Source of the DNA: Candidatus Sulfotelmatobacter sp.
Lineage (GTDB): Bacteria > Vulcanimicrobiota > Vulcanimicrobiia > Vulcanimicrobiales > Vulcanimicrobiaceae
Assembly: GCA_035504415.1 (NCBI GenBank)
Contig: DATJRY010000019.1
Coordinates: 122,218-186,217, forward strand
Length of the DNA stretch: 64,000 nucleotides
Reading direction: 5' to 3'
Under the pieces are notes generated by a model. That model was given only the letters and a program-made list of their open reading frames with translations. It was not told where the DNA came from and searched no databases. This document shows positions 23,152-31,488 of this stretch, one piece after another (position 1 is the first letter of the stretch; each line of letters begins with the position of its first letter). A program made the translations under genes and the position numbers.

Positions 23152-24066
23152 TCAGGATGCCACGAGCGGCGTCTCCAGGTCCTGGGCGTTCTGCTCGAGG
23201 TCGTCGAGGAGCCCGATCCCGGTGGGGTTCCAGCCCAGGCGCTGCCGCGTGAGCGCGCTCGAGGCGGGCATGTCGGTCGCCGCGAGGTGCGCCATCCAAC
23301 CGAAGTAGGCGGGTGCCTCGTCGGCCGAGATGCTCACGACCGGCGCGTGCAATCGCCGGCCGATCACCGCGGCGATGTCGCGCGCCGGCACGCCTTCCTC
23401 GGCGACCGCGTTGTAGCGCGTGCCGGCGGTGCCGTGCTCGAGCGCGAGCCGATAGAGCCGTGCGACGTCAAGGCGGTGGGCGGCGGGCCAACGGTTCGCG
23501 CCGTCGCCGACGTACGCGACGGTGCCCTTTTCGCGAGCGATGCGGATGAGGTAGGTGATCAGCCCTTGCGCTTCGCGCGCGTGGACTTGCGGGAGGCGCA
23601 TCGCCGAGGCGTTCACGCCGCGCGCCGTGACGGCGTCGAGCGCCTCTTCCGACGCGGCGCGCGGAAACACCGACGCCGGCACCGGCGGCGCGTCTTCCGT
23701 CGCGAGCTGCCCCGGCGGCACGTTGGCGATGGCCGTGCCGGACGTCACGATCAGCCGGCGGTCGGAGCCGGCAAGTGCGTCGCCGAGCGCCGCGATGACC
23801 CGCCGGTCGTCGTCGCAATTCTGCGCGAACCGCGAGAAGTCGTGATTGAACGCCAAGTGGATGACGCCGTCCGAGTCGGCGGCGGCCCGCCGCACCGCGT
23901 CCAGATCGTTGACGTCGCCGCGCAGCACGGCGGAGCCGCTGGCCGCGAGCGACTGGGCGCCCGCATCCGAGCGGGTGAGGCCGAGCACCTGATGGCCCGC
24001 GCCGATGAGCTCTTGGACGACCGCCGAGCCGATGAAGCCGGAGGCTCCGGTAACGAATACTCGCAT
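23152..24066 (-). CDS. Extended SDR / NAD-dependent epimerase-like oxidoreductase
   Basis: A 304-residue atypical extended short-chain dehydrogenase. The NAD(P) loop VTGASGFIGSAV starts at residue 5, and acidic/amide residues follow (LRGDVNDLDAVRRA). The catalytic Tyr-x3-Lys is not obvious: the segment after VTSGTAIAN reads VFPRAASEEALDA, so catalysis may be altered. Close relatives are often annotated as epimerase or flavonol-reductase-like and commonly sit next to an AraC regulator, as here across 84 nt. Confidence 0.8.
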   Translation of the reverse strand: MRVFVTGASGFIGSAVVQELIGAGHQVLGLTRSDAGAQSLAASGSAVLRGDVNDLDAVRRAAADSDGVIHLAFNHDFSRFAQNCDDDRRVIAALGDALAGSDRRLIVTSGTAIANVPPGQLATEDAPPVPASVFPRAASEEALDAVTARGVNASAMRLPQVHAREAQGLITYLIRIAREKGTVAYVGDGANRWPAAHRLDVARLYRLALEHGTAGTRYNAVAEEGVPARDIAAVIGRRLHAPVVSISADEAPAYFGWMAHLAATDMPASSALTRQRLGWNPTGIGLLDDLEQNAQDLETPLVAS

Positions 24067-24150
24067 GACGAGAGAGACGATACGCCCGGGAGAGAATACG
24101 GTCTATGCTGAAAAGTCCGTAGAATCTTCGCGATCGTCCGGAAACGAGAT

Positions 24151-25278
24151 ATGGACCCGCTCTCCGACGTCCTCTCCCTGCTCAAGCCGCGCACGTTCAT
24201 GTCGCGCGGGATTGACGTCGGCGGACCCCACGCCGTGCAGTTCGGTCCGCACGAGGGGATCAAGTGCTACGCCATCGGGTCGGGCCGGCTGTGGCTGTCG
24301 GTCGACGGGGTGCCCGATCCCGTCCAGCTCGAGCGCGGCGACTGCTTTCTGTTGCCGACCGGGCGTCCGTTTCGACTCACGACCGATCTGCGGCTGACTC
24401 CGGTCGACTTCCGCACGCTGTTGCCGCCGGAGCCGAACGGCGCGATCACCACCGTCAACGGCGGCGGCGACGCGCTGATCGTGGGCGGCCACTTCACCTT
24501 CGGCAGCCCGCACGCCGGGATGCTGCTCGGCATGTTGCCGCCCATCGTGCACATCCGCAAGGAGGTCGATAAAGCCGCGCTGCGCTGGCTCTTGCGCCGC
24601 CTCAGCGAGGAGTTGCGCGAAGAACAGCCGGGCGGGTTCCTCGTCGCGCAGAACGTCGCGTATCTGCTCTTGGTGCAGGCGCTGCGGCTGTACCTCGCCG
24701 ATGCGCCGCGCGACGGCGTCGGGTGGCTGTTCGCGTTGGCGGACCGCGAGATGAGCGTCGCGATCAGCGCGATGCACGCCGAGCCCGCGCGCCGCTGGAC
24801 GCTCGGGGAGCTGGCCGAGCGCGTCGGCCTCTCGCGCTCGACCTTCGCGCTCAAGTTCAAAGCGACGGTCGGCTCGTCGCCGATGGAGTATCTCACCCGC
24901 TGGCGCATGATGCTGGCCGAGGACCGGCTGGGCGCATCGAGCGAGCCGGTCGGCGAGATCGCCGCGGCGCTGGGCTACGAGTCCGAGAGCGCGTTCAGCA
25001 CCGCGTTCAAACGCGTGATGGGCCGTTCGCCGCGTTCAGCTCGCGGCGACCGCGCGCGCGTACGCACCGGGCGGGACGCCGAAGGCGCGTTTGAAGTGGC
25101 GCGTGAGCGCGCTCTGGTCGGCGAAGCCGGCCGCGAAAGCGACCTCGGTGGCCGACCGTCCCTCGGCCAGCAGCCGCTTCGCGCGGTTGACGCGCACTTG
25201 CACGAGATAGGCGTGCGGCGCGATGCCGTACCGCGCGCGAAACGCGCGCATGAAGTGGAACCGGCTCAACCCGCATAG
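24151..25278 (+). CDS. AraC-family regulator with cupin-like sensor and an abnormal C-terminal extension
   Basis: Residues about 20-175 form the AraC_binding_2-type cupin sensor; residues about 190-295 form the double HTH (WTLGELAERVGLSRSTFALKFK and GEIAAALGYESESAFSTAFKRVMGRSP). Relatives end soon after this point, but here the frame continues for about 80 residues (RSARGDRARVRTGRD onward) that are antisense to the C-terminus of the neighbouring AraC gene. The native stop seems to have been lost, perhaps by deletion of the spacer between two convergent genes. It probably regulates the divergent SDR gene. Confidence 0.8.
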   Translation: MDPLSDVLSLLKPRTFMSRGIDVGGPHAVQFGPHEGIKCYAIGSGRLWLSVDGVPDPVQLERGDCFLLPTGRPFRLTTDLRLTPVDFRTLLPPEPNGAITTVNGGGDALIVGGHFTFGSPHAGMLLGMLPPIVHIRKEVDKAALRWLLRRLSEELREEQPGGFLVAQNVAYLLLVQALRLYLADAPRDGVGWLFALADREMSVAISAMHAEPARRWTLGELAERVGLSRSTFALKFKATVGSSPMEYLTRWRMMLAEDRLGASSEPVGEIAAALGYESESAFSTAFKRVMGRSPRSARGDRARVRTGRDAEGAFEVARERALVGEAGRESDLGGRPSLGQQPLRAVDAHLHEIGVRRDAVPRAKRAHEVEPAQPA

Positions 25279-25854
25279 CCGCGCGAGGTCGTCGATGGCG
25301 ACGTCCTCGCAGAAGTGTGCCTCGAGGTACTCGCGCGCGACGCGCAGGCGGCGCTCCGACACCCGCGCGTCCGGAACGCGCGGCCGCGGGTGCCCGTAGC
25401 GGGTGAACAGCGTTCCCAGCGCGAGCGACCACGCCGATTGCCGCGTCAGCAGCGGTGCGTCGCTCTCGGCGCAGCGGTGCGCGTCGAGCAGCAGCCGCGC
25501 CAACTGCTCGTCGCGATACAAACCGGGCGGCACGTGCAGCGCGCGCACGCGTTCGGCGTCGAACGCGCCGGCCAGCTCGCGCAGCGATCGCTCGCCGAGG
25601 TAGGCGCCGCGATACTGCCAATCGGCTTCGACGAAGCCCTGATGCGCCTCGCCGGGCGCGAAGATCCAGAACGTCCCGGGGCCGCCGCACGCGGCACCGT
25701 CCCTGGTCTCGCACACGCCGGTCCCCGCCTCGCTGATCGAGAGCACCAGCTCCTCGTGCACGTGACGTTCCCAGACGTGCGCGCCGTAGCGCGCCGCCAA
25801 CAGGCACGTGTCGTCGCGCTCGCGTTCGCGCCACTACCGCAGGTCGGCCGCCAT
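25036..25854 (-). pseudogene. AraC-family regulator interrupted by an amber codon at position 7
   Basis: From TTG at 25800 the frame gives 254 residues: an N-terminal AraC_binding cupin (ERHVHEELVLSISEAG with the metal-type His pair region) and a C-terminal double HTH (IDDLARLCGLSRFHFMRAFR, ATEVAFAAGFADQSALTRHFKR). No ATG or GTG opens this frame, but continuing upstream in frame gives M-A-A-D-L-R-stop-W-R from an ATG at 25854, with TAG at 25834-25836. Relatives commonly carry an aromatic before the WR pair in this position, so a Tyr-to-amber change is likely. The gene is either inactive, rescued by TTG initiation, or affected by a sequencing error. Confidence 0.65.
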
Positions 25855-25907
25855 ACCGCACTTTTCGCAAAGCCGTGCGGGCGGCCCCGCTGCTAGGATC
25901 GTCGAGC

Positions 25908-26798
25908 ATGAGCATCGCGGTGGTCGGCGTGGGCGGCATCGGCGGGGTCGTCGCGGCGACGTTGCGCGCCGCCGGCCACGACGTGATCGCCTGCGCGCGC
26001 CGGCCGTTCGCGCGCCTCGCGCTGCTGCGCCCCGAGGGCGACGTCGAGGTGGACCTCTGCGTCCACTGCGATCCGGCCGGCGTCTGGGCCGCCGACTGGG
26101 TGCTGCTGTGCACCAAGGCCCACCAGTCGAGCTCGGCGGCGCCGTGGCTGGCGCGTCTCTGCGGTCCGGCGACGCGGGTCGCGGTGCTGCAGAACGGGAT
26201 CGGGCAGCGCGAGCGGGTGGCGCCGCTCGTCGGATCGGCGCACGTCGTGCCGACGATCGTCTACTACAACGGCGAACGGTTGGCCGACGATCGCGTGCGG
26301 ATGCGCCATGCCGACGTCGTCGACCTCGCGGTCGGCGACGACGCGGACGGCCGCGCGTTCGCGGCGCTGTTCGCCGGCACGCCGCTCGCCGTGCGCGTTA
26401 CCGGCGACCTGCCGACGCTGGCCTGGCGCAAGCTGTTGCTCAACCTGGCCGCCAACCCGATCACCGCGCTCACCGGTCGGCGCCAAGAAGTCTTGCGCGG
26501 CGATGCGATGCGTGCGCTGTGCAGCGCGGTCTTCGACGAGGCGGTCGCGGTGGCACGCGCCGAGGGCGCGCGCTTCGGGCCGACCGAGTCAGTCGACGCG
26601 CTCGCGCGCCTGATGAGCTATCCGGCCGACGCCGGCACCTCGATGTACTTCGACCGCTTGGCCGGCCGTCGCTCGGAAGTCGACGAGCTCACCGGCCCGC
26701 TCGTGGCGGCCGGACGCCGGCACGGCATCCCCACCCCGCTGAACGCGGCCTTGCTCGCGCTCATGCGCGCGATCGACGACGCGCAGCCGGCCGGTTAG
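25908..26798 (+). CDS. Ketopantoate reductase-like protein (PanE/ApbA family)
   Basis: A 296-residue NADP-dependent reductase fold: Rossmann loop VVGVGGIGGVVAATL at residue 4, the TKAHQ segment (here CTKAHQSSSA) and VLQNGIGQ, with the C-terminal helical domain carrying the catalytic-type lysine in LAWRKLLLNLAANPITALTGR. PanE reduces ketopantoate in pantothenate synthesis; many paralogues act on other 2-keto acids, and no other pan gene is close, so the substrate is uncertain. Its stop overlaps the convergent gene by four bases. Confidence 0.8.
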   Translation: MSIAVVGVGGIGGVVAATLRAAGHDVIACARRPFARLALLRPEGDVEVDLCVHCDPAGVWAADWVLLCTKAHQSSSAAPWLARLCGPATRVAVLQNGIGQRERVAPLVGSAHVVPTIVYYNGERLADDRVRMRHADVVDLAVGDDADGRAFAALFAGTPLAVRVTGDLPTLAWRKLLLNLAANPITALTGRRQEVLRGDAMRALCSAVFDEAVAVARAEGARFGPTESVDALARLMSYPADAGTSMYFDRLAGRRSEVDELTGPLVAAGRRHGIPTPLNAALLALMRAIDDAQPAG

Positions 26799-27073
26799 CG
26801 CGACGCCGCGCGCGCCCGGACCAGCTCTTTCGCCTCGTCCAGCACGGCGCGCCGTTCGGGTGAGAGATGGCGGCCGGCCCGGTTTTCGTAGAACGTGAGC
26901 TTCGCCATCGCGCGCCGTTCGAGATGCTCGTCCGCACCCTCTTCGAGCGCCGCCCCGATGACCGCGTCGGCGATCTCCGCCGCCGTGCCGGTCGAGAACA
27001 CGCCGCCGCCGACGTCGTGCCGGTCGTGCGCGGTGACGTCTGCGGACCAGCGGTTCTGGGATTCGTCGTCCAT
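26795..27073 (-). CDS. DUF3175-like small protein
   Basis: A 92-residue protein with the DUF3175 layout: NRWSADVTAH near the start, GGGVFSTGTAAEIADAV in the middle, and a conserved AKLTFYENRAGRHLSPERRAVLDEAKEL end. Function of this family is unknown to me. It has no membrane segment. An ABC-2 permease starts 41 nt further downstream on the same strand... no shared operon signal is seen beyond orientation. Confidence 0.7.
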   Translation of the reverse strand: MDDESQNRWSADVTAHDRHDVGGGVFSTGTAAEIADAVIGAALEEGADEHLERRAMAKLTFYENRAGRHLSPERRAVLDEAKELVRARAASR

Positions 27074-27114
27074 CGGATCGTCCTCCGCGGCGTGCTTCGA
27101 CGTGGACGGAGCCG

Positions 27115-27912
27115 TCAGCTCCCGGTGCCTTGGTAGCGGTTCAGTCCGAAGCGCCAAAAGGCGTACGCGATCGCCGCGCAGGCCAGCCCGACCAGCGGCG
27201 TGAGCAGCCCGACCGTGGGGTTCAGGTGCAGCCCGTCCTCGCTCTTGTGCAACAGGAACGTCGCCGGAAAGTAGTTCATGAAGGCGAACGGCAGCACGAA
27301 CGCGAGCGCGAGCCGCACGCCCTTCTGATAGATGCCGATCGGATAGCGCGAGAAGTCCTGTTCGAGCGACATGACGATCCAGCGCAGCGCGTCGATGCGG
27401 ATCACCCAGAACGACGCCGTGGCGATCGCGAGCGTGACGCCGAAGTCGATCAGCGCGCCGCCGATCGCGACCAGCGGCACGTAGGCGACGAACAGCGCGT
27501 CGACGTGCACGCCGACGTAGGCCGTCGCGACGCAGAAGAACAGGACCGCCAGGACCAGCTCGTCGGGTGAGATCTGCTGTGGCACCGTGAGCGCCTGGAA
27601 GAGCGGGTCCAGCGGGCGCACCAGGAAGCGGTCGAAGCGGCCTTCGCGCACGAACGTCGGCACGTCGCCGACGGTGAAGAAGAGCGTGTTGTGGAGTGCG
27701 TGGCCGAGCATCCACAAGCCGTACATGAACGCGGTCTCGCGGAAGTCCCAACCGTCGATCGAGGGGAAGTTGCGCAGCGTGACCCACAGCGCCACGATCG
27801 CCGTGCCGTGGTAGAAGATCGTGAAGAAGAACCACATGACAAAGTTCGCGCGGTACTCGAGCATCGTGAGCAGGTTGATCCGCCAATACCGCGCGTAGGT
27901 CGCCAGGTACAC
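27115..27912 (-). CDS. ABC-2 type exporter permease (COG3694-like), orphan
   Basis: A 265-residue membrane protein with six hydrophobic helices. It begins MYLATYARYWRINLLTMLEY and carries the family's early REGRFDRFLVRPLDPLFQ cytoplasmic loop (after the third helix), the hallmark of one of the two permeases in the COG4586/4587/3694 exporter type. The other two partners are not adjacent; an ATPase and a single permease of the matching types lie at 52998-54811. GTG start at 27912 is chosen because the conserved N-terminus begins there. Confidence 0.75.
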   Translation of the reverse strand: MYLATYARYWRINLLTMLEYRANFVMWFFFTIFYHGTAIVALWVTLRNFPSIDGWDFRETAFMYGLWMLGHALHNTLFFTVGDVPTFVREGRFDRFLVRPLDPLFQALTVPQQISPDELVLAVLFFCVATAYVGVHVDALFVAYVPLVAIGGALIDFGVTLAIATASFWVIRIDALRWIVMSLEQDFSRYPIGIYQKGVRLALAFVLPFAFMNYFPATFLLHKSEDGLHLNPTVGLLTPLVGLACAAIAYAFWRFGLNRYQGTGS

Positions 27913-27950
27913 GCCGCAACGCTTCCCGCCGCGCGGCGGTCGTCCTCGTC

Positions 27951-28874
27951 GTGAGCGTTCGCGAGGCCGACGTCCCCGTGCGCACGCCGTACCGGCTCGA
28001 CCTGACGGCGGCGGTGCTGCGGCGCCTCTCGACCAACGCGGTCGACACCTTCGACGGCACGACGTACCGCCGGCTGTTGGGCGTGCCCGCGGCGCCGACG
28101 CTGCTGGCGGTGACGCAGAGCGCACCGGGGCAGCTGCGCGTGCGCCTGGAGGGTCCGCAGGCGCGCGCCCTCGATCCCGCGGCGATCGTGCGCCGCATGC
28201 TCGGGACCGAGGTCTCGCTGGCGGCCTTCGACGCCGGCGCGCGGCGGATTCCGTGGCTGGCGCCGCTGGCGAAGGCCGCTCGTGGCGTCAAGCCGCCGCG
28301 CTACCCCTCCCTGTGGGAGACGGTCGTCAACGCGGTCGTCTACCAGCAGGTCTCGATCCACGCCGCGGGCGCCATCCTGCGGCGCGTCGTCGAGCGCTAC
28401 GCGCCGTTGCGCGAGGTCGCCGGCGTCGCCCTGCGCGCCTTCGTCCCGGCCGAGACGATCCTGGCCGCCGAGCCGCCGGAGCTGCGCGCGCTCGGGCTTT
28501 CGATCAACAAGGTGCTCTCGCTCAAGGCGGTGGCCCGAGCGATCCTCTCGGGCGAGCTCGACGAGCCGACCCTCGACCGGTTGTCGACTCCGGACCTGCT
28601 CGCCGCCCTGACCGCGCACAAGGGAATCGGGCCCTGGACGGCCGCCGTCATCGGCCTGCGAGGGTTCGCCCGGCTCGACCTGTTCCCGATGAACGACTCG
28701 GGCGCGGCGGCCGCCTTTCGGCGCCTCTCGGGGGACGCGAACTTGGCGCCGGAGCCGATCCTCGACGCGCTCGCCCCGCAGCAGGGTATGCTCTACTACC
28801 ATCTGCTGATGGACCGCTTGGCGGACCGCGGCGAGATCCGGCTGGCCGGCCGGACGCCCGTCACGTCTGTGTAA
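27951..28874 (+). CDS. AlkA-like DNA-3-methyladenine glycosylase
   Basis: A 307-residue HhH-GPD base-excision enzyme. An N-terminal AlkA-type beta domain (residues 1-90) is followed by the helical domain: ETVVNAVVYQQVSIHAAGAIL, the helix-hairpin-helix with LTAHKGIGPWTAAVIGLRG, and the presumed catalytic Asp in LFPMNDSG. It removes alkylated purines from DNA. It starts with GTG about 40 nt from the divergent permease gene. No Ada-type regulator is adjacent. Confidence 0.88.
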   Translation: MSVREADVPVRTPYRLDLTAAVLRRLSTNAVDTFDGTTYRRLLGVPAAPTLLAVTQSAPGQLRVRLEGPQARALDPAAIVRRMLGTEVSLAAFDAGARRIPWLAPLAKAARGVKPPRYPSLWETVVNAVVYQQVSIHAAGAILRRVVERYAPLREVAGVALRAFVPAETILAAEPPELRALGLSINKVLSLKAVARAILSGELDEPTLDRLSTPDLLAALTAHKGIGPWTAAVIGLRGFARLDLFPMNDSGAAAAFRRLSGDANLAPEPILDALAPQQGMLYYHLLMDRLADRGEIRLAGRTPVTSV

Positions 28875-28934
28875 ACTCAGGCGGCGTTCAGGGGCGGTCG
28901 GCAGAATCGCCGATACAGACCACAGGGAGGTGCC

Positions 28935-29543
28935 ATGAGCGTATCGTCGGTGAGCAGCGGCTCGCTGCCCGATCCCGCCGCCTACACGTACACGCCCAGT
29001 CTGCCGACCGGGCTCGCCTACGGCGACGCCGCCGCGCCGGGCGCCTCGTCGTCGTCTTCGTCCGGCTCGTCGTCGACGTCGTCGTCGACGAGCAGCACCG
29101 GCAACGCGCAGACGATCTCGCCGTACGTGGCCGAGTACAGCACGCTGCAAGAAGACGACGCCGCCGAGCTGTTGCAGGTGTCGCTCGATTCGCCGACCGA
29201 CGCCACGTCGAACGTCGAGAGCGTGCTGGCCCAAGCCGCCGCGTATCAGGCGCAGCAGAACGCCGCGCAGAGCCAAGCGGCCGCGGCGACCGCGCAGTCC
29301 GCCATCCAGAGCGGCACGTCGAGCAGCAGCTCGTCGTCGACCGTGTCGGGCCCGCTCGACATCCCGAGTTACGAATCGATCATCAGCCAGAGCGATCAGG
29401 ACGGCTACAACGCGATCAACGACGCGTTCAACATCGGCACCGGGACCAGCTCGAGCGGGACCACGAACTCCTACGCCAGCATGGCGACGCTGCTGGGTCT
29501 GGGCGCGACCGGCACGGGCAGCGCGATCGACACGACGGCCTGA
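28935..29543 (+). CDS. Ser/Thr/Ala-rich low-complexity protein of unknown function
   Basis: A 202-residue protein preceded by a strong GGGAGG ribosome binding site. It lacks Cys and obvious domains. Residues 34-56 are almost pure Ser/Thr, encoded by TCG-type trinucleotide runs; a Gln/Ala-rich segment (about 95-125) with helical propensity follows, then another Ser run and a region with SYESIISQSDQDGYNAIND. Such composition suggests a disordered, possibly exported or filament-associated protein, but no signal peptide is visible and no function is assigned. Confidence 0.65.
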   Translation: MSVSSVSSGSLPDPAAYTYTPSLPTGLAYGDAAAPGASSSSSSGSSSTSSSTSSTGNAQTISPYVAEYSTLQEDDAAELLQVSLDSPTDATSNVESVLAQAAAYQAQQNAAQSQAAAATAQSAIQSGTSSSSSSSTVSGPLDIPSYESIISQSDQDGYNAINDAFNIGTGTSSSGTTNSYASMATLLGLGATGTGSAIDTTA

Positions 29544-29586
29544 GCCGCGCAACCGCCGGCCCGCGGCGGCGGGTCCTAGGTCCACC

Positions 29587-30315
29587 ATGGCAACGCTTGC
29601 CGCTCCCGTTTTCGCGGTCCAGCGGGCGCAGGACCGCGCCTTCTACGACTACGGCTGGCTGAAGACGTACCACTCGTTCAGCTTCGCCGACTACCACGAT
29701 CCGGCGAACCTCCATTGGGGCGCGCTGCGCGTGTTCAACGACGACACCGTCGCGCCGGGCCAGGGCTTCGGCGAGCACCCGCACCGCGACATGGAGATCG
29801 TCACCTACGTGCTGCGCGGGGAGCTCGAGCACCGCGACTCGATGGGGCACCACGGCGTGGTCGGACCGGGCGGCGTGCAGTACATGAGCGCGGGGACGGG
29901 CGTGCGCCACAGCGAGTTCAACCACTCGGCGGAGCGCGACGTGCACTTCGTGCAGATGTGGATCCTGCCGCCCCACGCGGGCGGCGCGCCGCAGTACGGG
30001 CAGCAGGCCTTCGATCCGGCCGCGCGGCGCGACCGCTGGCTGACCGTCGCCAGCGGCGAATCCGGCGTGCCGGCGCCGGTCGCGTTGCGCCAGCAGGCGA
30101 CGCTGCGCGTCGCGAGCGTCGCGGACGTGACCCTGGCCCACAGCTTCGGACCCGGCCGCTACGGCTTTCTGTTCGTGGCCGACGGCACCGTCGAGGCGAA
30201 CGGCGAGCGGCTCGCGACCGGCGACGCGGTTCGCATCCACGGCGTCCCCGAGCTGCGCGTGCACGGCACCGGCGAGCTGGTCCTGTGGGACGTCCCCGGC
30301 GTCGGCGAGAACTGA
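29587..30315 (+). CDS. Pirin-family bicupin protein (YhaK/YhhW-like)
   Basis: A 242-residue bicupin. The first cupin holds the metal-ligand set of pirins: GEHPHRDMEIVTYVLRGELEHRDSMG with two His from HPH and one from EHRD, plus a Glu in GVRHSEFNHS. The second cupin is degenerate (FVADGTVEANGERLATGDAV). E. coli YhhW has quercetinase activity; the physiological role in bacteria is usually redox sensing or unknown. A peroxiredoxin gene starts 10 nt after it, suggesting an oxidative-stress unit. Confidence 0.88.
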   Translation: MATLAAPVFAVQRAQDRAFYDYGWLKTYHSFSFADYHDPANLHWGALRVFNDDTVAPGQGFGEHPHRDMEIVTYVLRGELEHRDSMGHHGVVGPGGVQYMSAGTGVRHSEFNHSAERDVHFVQMWILPPHAGGAPQYGQQAFDPAARRDRWLTVASGESGVPAPVALRQQATLRVASVADVTLAHSFGPGRYGFLFVADGTVEANGERLATGDAVRIHGVPELRVHGTGELVLWDVPGVGEN

Positions 30316-30324
30316 CCGCACCGT

Positions 30325-30864
30325 ATGAGCGAATCGACCGCGCTGCCGATCCCTCTCGACGACGGTGCCGCCGCCCACCTGGCGGGGACGCGGATTCCGT
30401 CGCTCGCGTTGCCGGCGACCGACGGCACGAGCGTCGATCTCTCGACGATTCCGGGTCTGGTCGTCGTGTTCGCATACCCGCGCACGGGCCGCCCGGGCGA
30501 GCCGTCGCTGACCGACGACTGGGATACGATTCCCGGTGCCCGCGGCTGCACGCCGCAGACCTGCAGCTTCCGCGATCTGCACGCCGACTTCGCCGCCCGC
30601 GGCGCGCGCGTCTACGGACTCTCCACGCAGGACACGGACTATCAGCGCGAGATGGTGGAACGGCTGCACGTGCCGTTTCCGGTGCTCAGCGACGCGCAGC
30701 TGCGGCTGGCGCACGCGCTGCGGTTACCGACCTTCGACGCCGCCGGGCTCACGCTGCTCAAGCGCATGGCGTGGATCGCGCGCGACGGCGTGATCGAGCG
30801 CGTCTTCTACCCGGTCTTTCCGCCCGAACGCAACGCCGACGACGTCCTCGCCGCCCTGAGCTGA
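30325..30864 (+). CDS. Peroxiredoxin (AhpC/TSA family, BCP-like)
   Basis: A 179-residue thioredoxin-fold peroxidase. The active-site segment PGARGCTPQTCSFRD carries the peroxidatic Cys (GCT) and a second Cys five residues later, the BCP/PrxQ arrangement. An insertion with TGRPGEPSLTDDW lies between the usual FAYPR and this site, as in a group of bacterial BCP relatives. It reduces hydrogen or organic peroxides. It is close behind the pirin gene on the same strand and converges with the Uma2 gene. Confidence 0.85.
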   Translation: MSESTALPIPLDDGAAAHLAGTRIPSLALPATDGTSVDLSTIPGLVVVFAYPRTGRPGEPSLTDDWDTIPGARGCTPQTCSFRDLHADFAARGARVYGLSTQDTDYQREMVERLHVPFPVLSDAQLRLAHALRLPTFDAAGLTLLKRMAWIARDGVIERVFYPVFPPERNADDVLAALS

Positions 30865-30867
30865 GGC

Positions 30868-31446
30868 TCAGCGCGGCGGCAGCATCTCGTCGACCGGAAC
30901 GCGAATGCCCGGGAAGGCCAGCGGTGCGATGGTTTCACCGCGTCGCGCGACCGTGACGATCGCGAAGCCGTCAGCGCGTGGGTCGCGATAGGCGACCACC
31001 AGATCGTCGACGAGGTCGACCAGCCACACCTCCCGCACGCCGTGGTGAGCATAGAGCGGCGCCTTGAGGCGGCGGTCCTGATCGTGCGAGCTGTCGCTGA
31101 CCTCGACCAGGAAGAAGACGTCGTCGGTTTGCGGGTGGCCGTCGAGGTACTCACGCGAATTCGGACGGACCAGCGCAAAGTCCGGCAGCGGCTCGGAGTA
31201 CTCGCCGAGAATCACCGGCAACTGGCACCGGATCGTCGCGACGTCGCCCAGGCGCCGGACGAGGGCTACATTCAACCGCTGCACGCTGACCGCGTGCGGC
31301 GGATTCATCGACACGACGGTCTCGTAGAACTGCCCGTCGAGGAGTTCGACCCGAGCGTCCGGCGCGAAGTATCCCGCGTCGGACATCCGGTGAAAGTCGT
31401 CGACCGTAAAGCGGTGGGGCGCGTACGCGATCTGCATGTCACTCAT
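30868..31446 (-). CDS. Uma2-family (DUF820) putative endonuclease
   Basis: A 192-residue member of the PD-(D/E)XK-like Uma2 family. The candidate catalytic residues are in LPDFALVRP (Asp), FFLVEVSDSSHDQDRRLKAPLYAHHGVREVWLVD (Glu and Lys), and the family start YFAPDARVELLDGQF is present. These genes are abundant in some phyla and of uncertain biological role. The gene is on its own strand, ending four bases after the peroxiredoxin. Confidence 0.85.
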   Translation of the reverse strand: MSDMQIAYAPHRFTVDDFHRMSDAGYFAPDARVELLDGQFYETVVSMNPPHAVSVQRLNVALVRRLGDVATIRCQLPVILGEYSEPLPDFALVRPNSREYLDGHPQTDDVFFLVEVSDSSHDQDRRLKAPLYAHHGVREVWLVDLVDDLVVAYRDPRADGFAIVTVARRGETIAPLAFPGIRVPVDEMLPPR

Positions 31447-31488
31447 CGGACGGTATCTCTACTGTATTGCCGACGTGTGTCGGCCTTG

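Noticed and set aside
30860..30872. Palindrome GCTGAGGCTCAGC at the end of the peroxiredoxin gene
   Set aside because: It is short and mostly made of the two convergent stop codons; I do not see enough to call a terminator or site.
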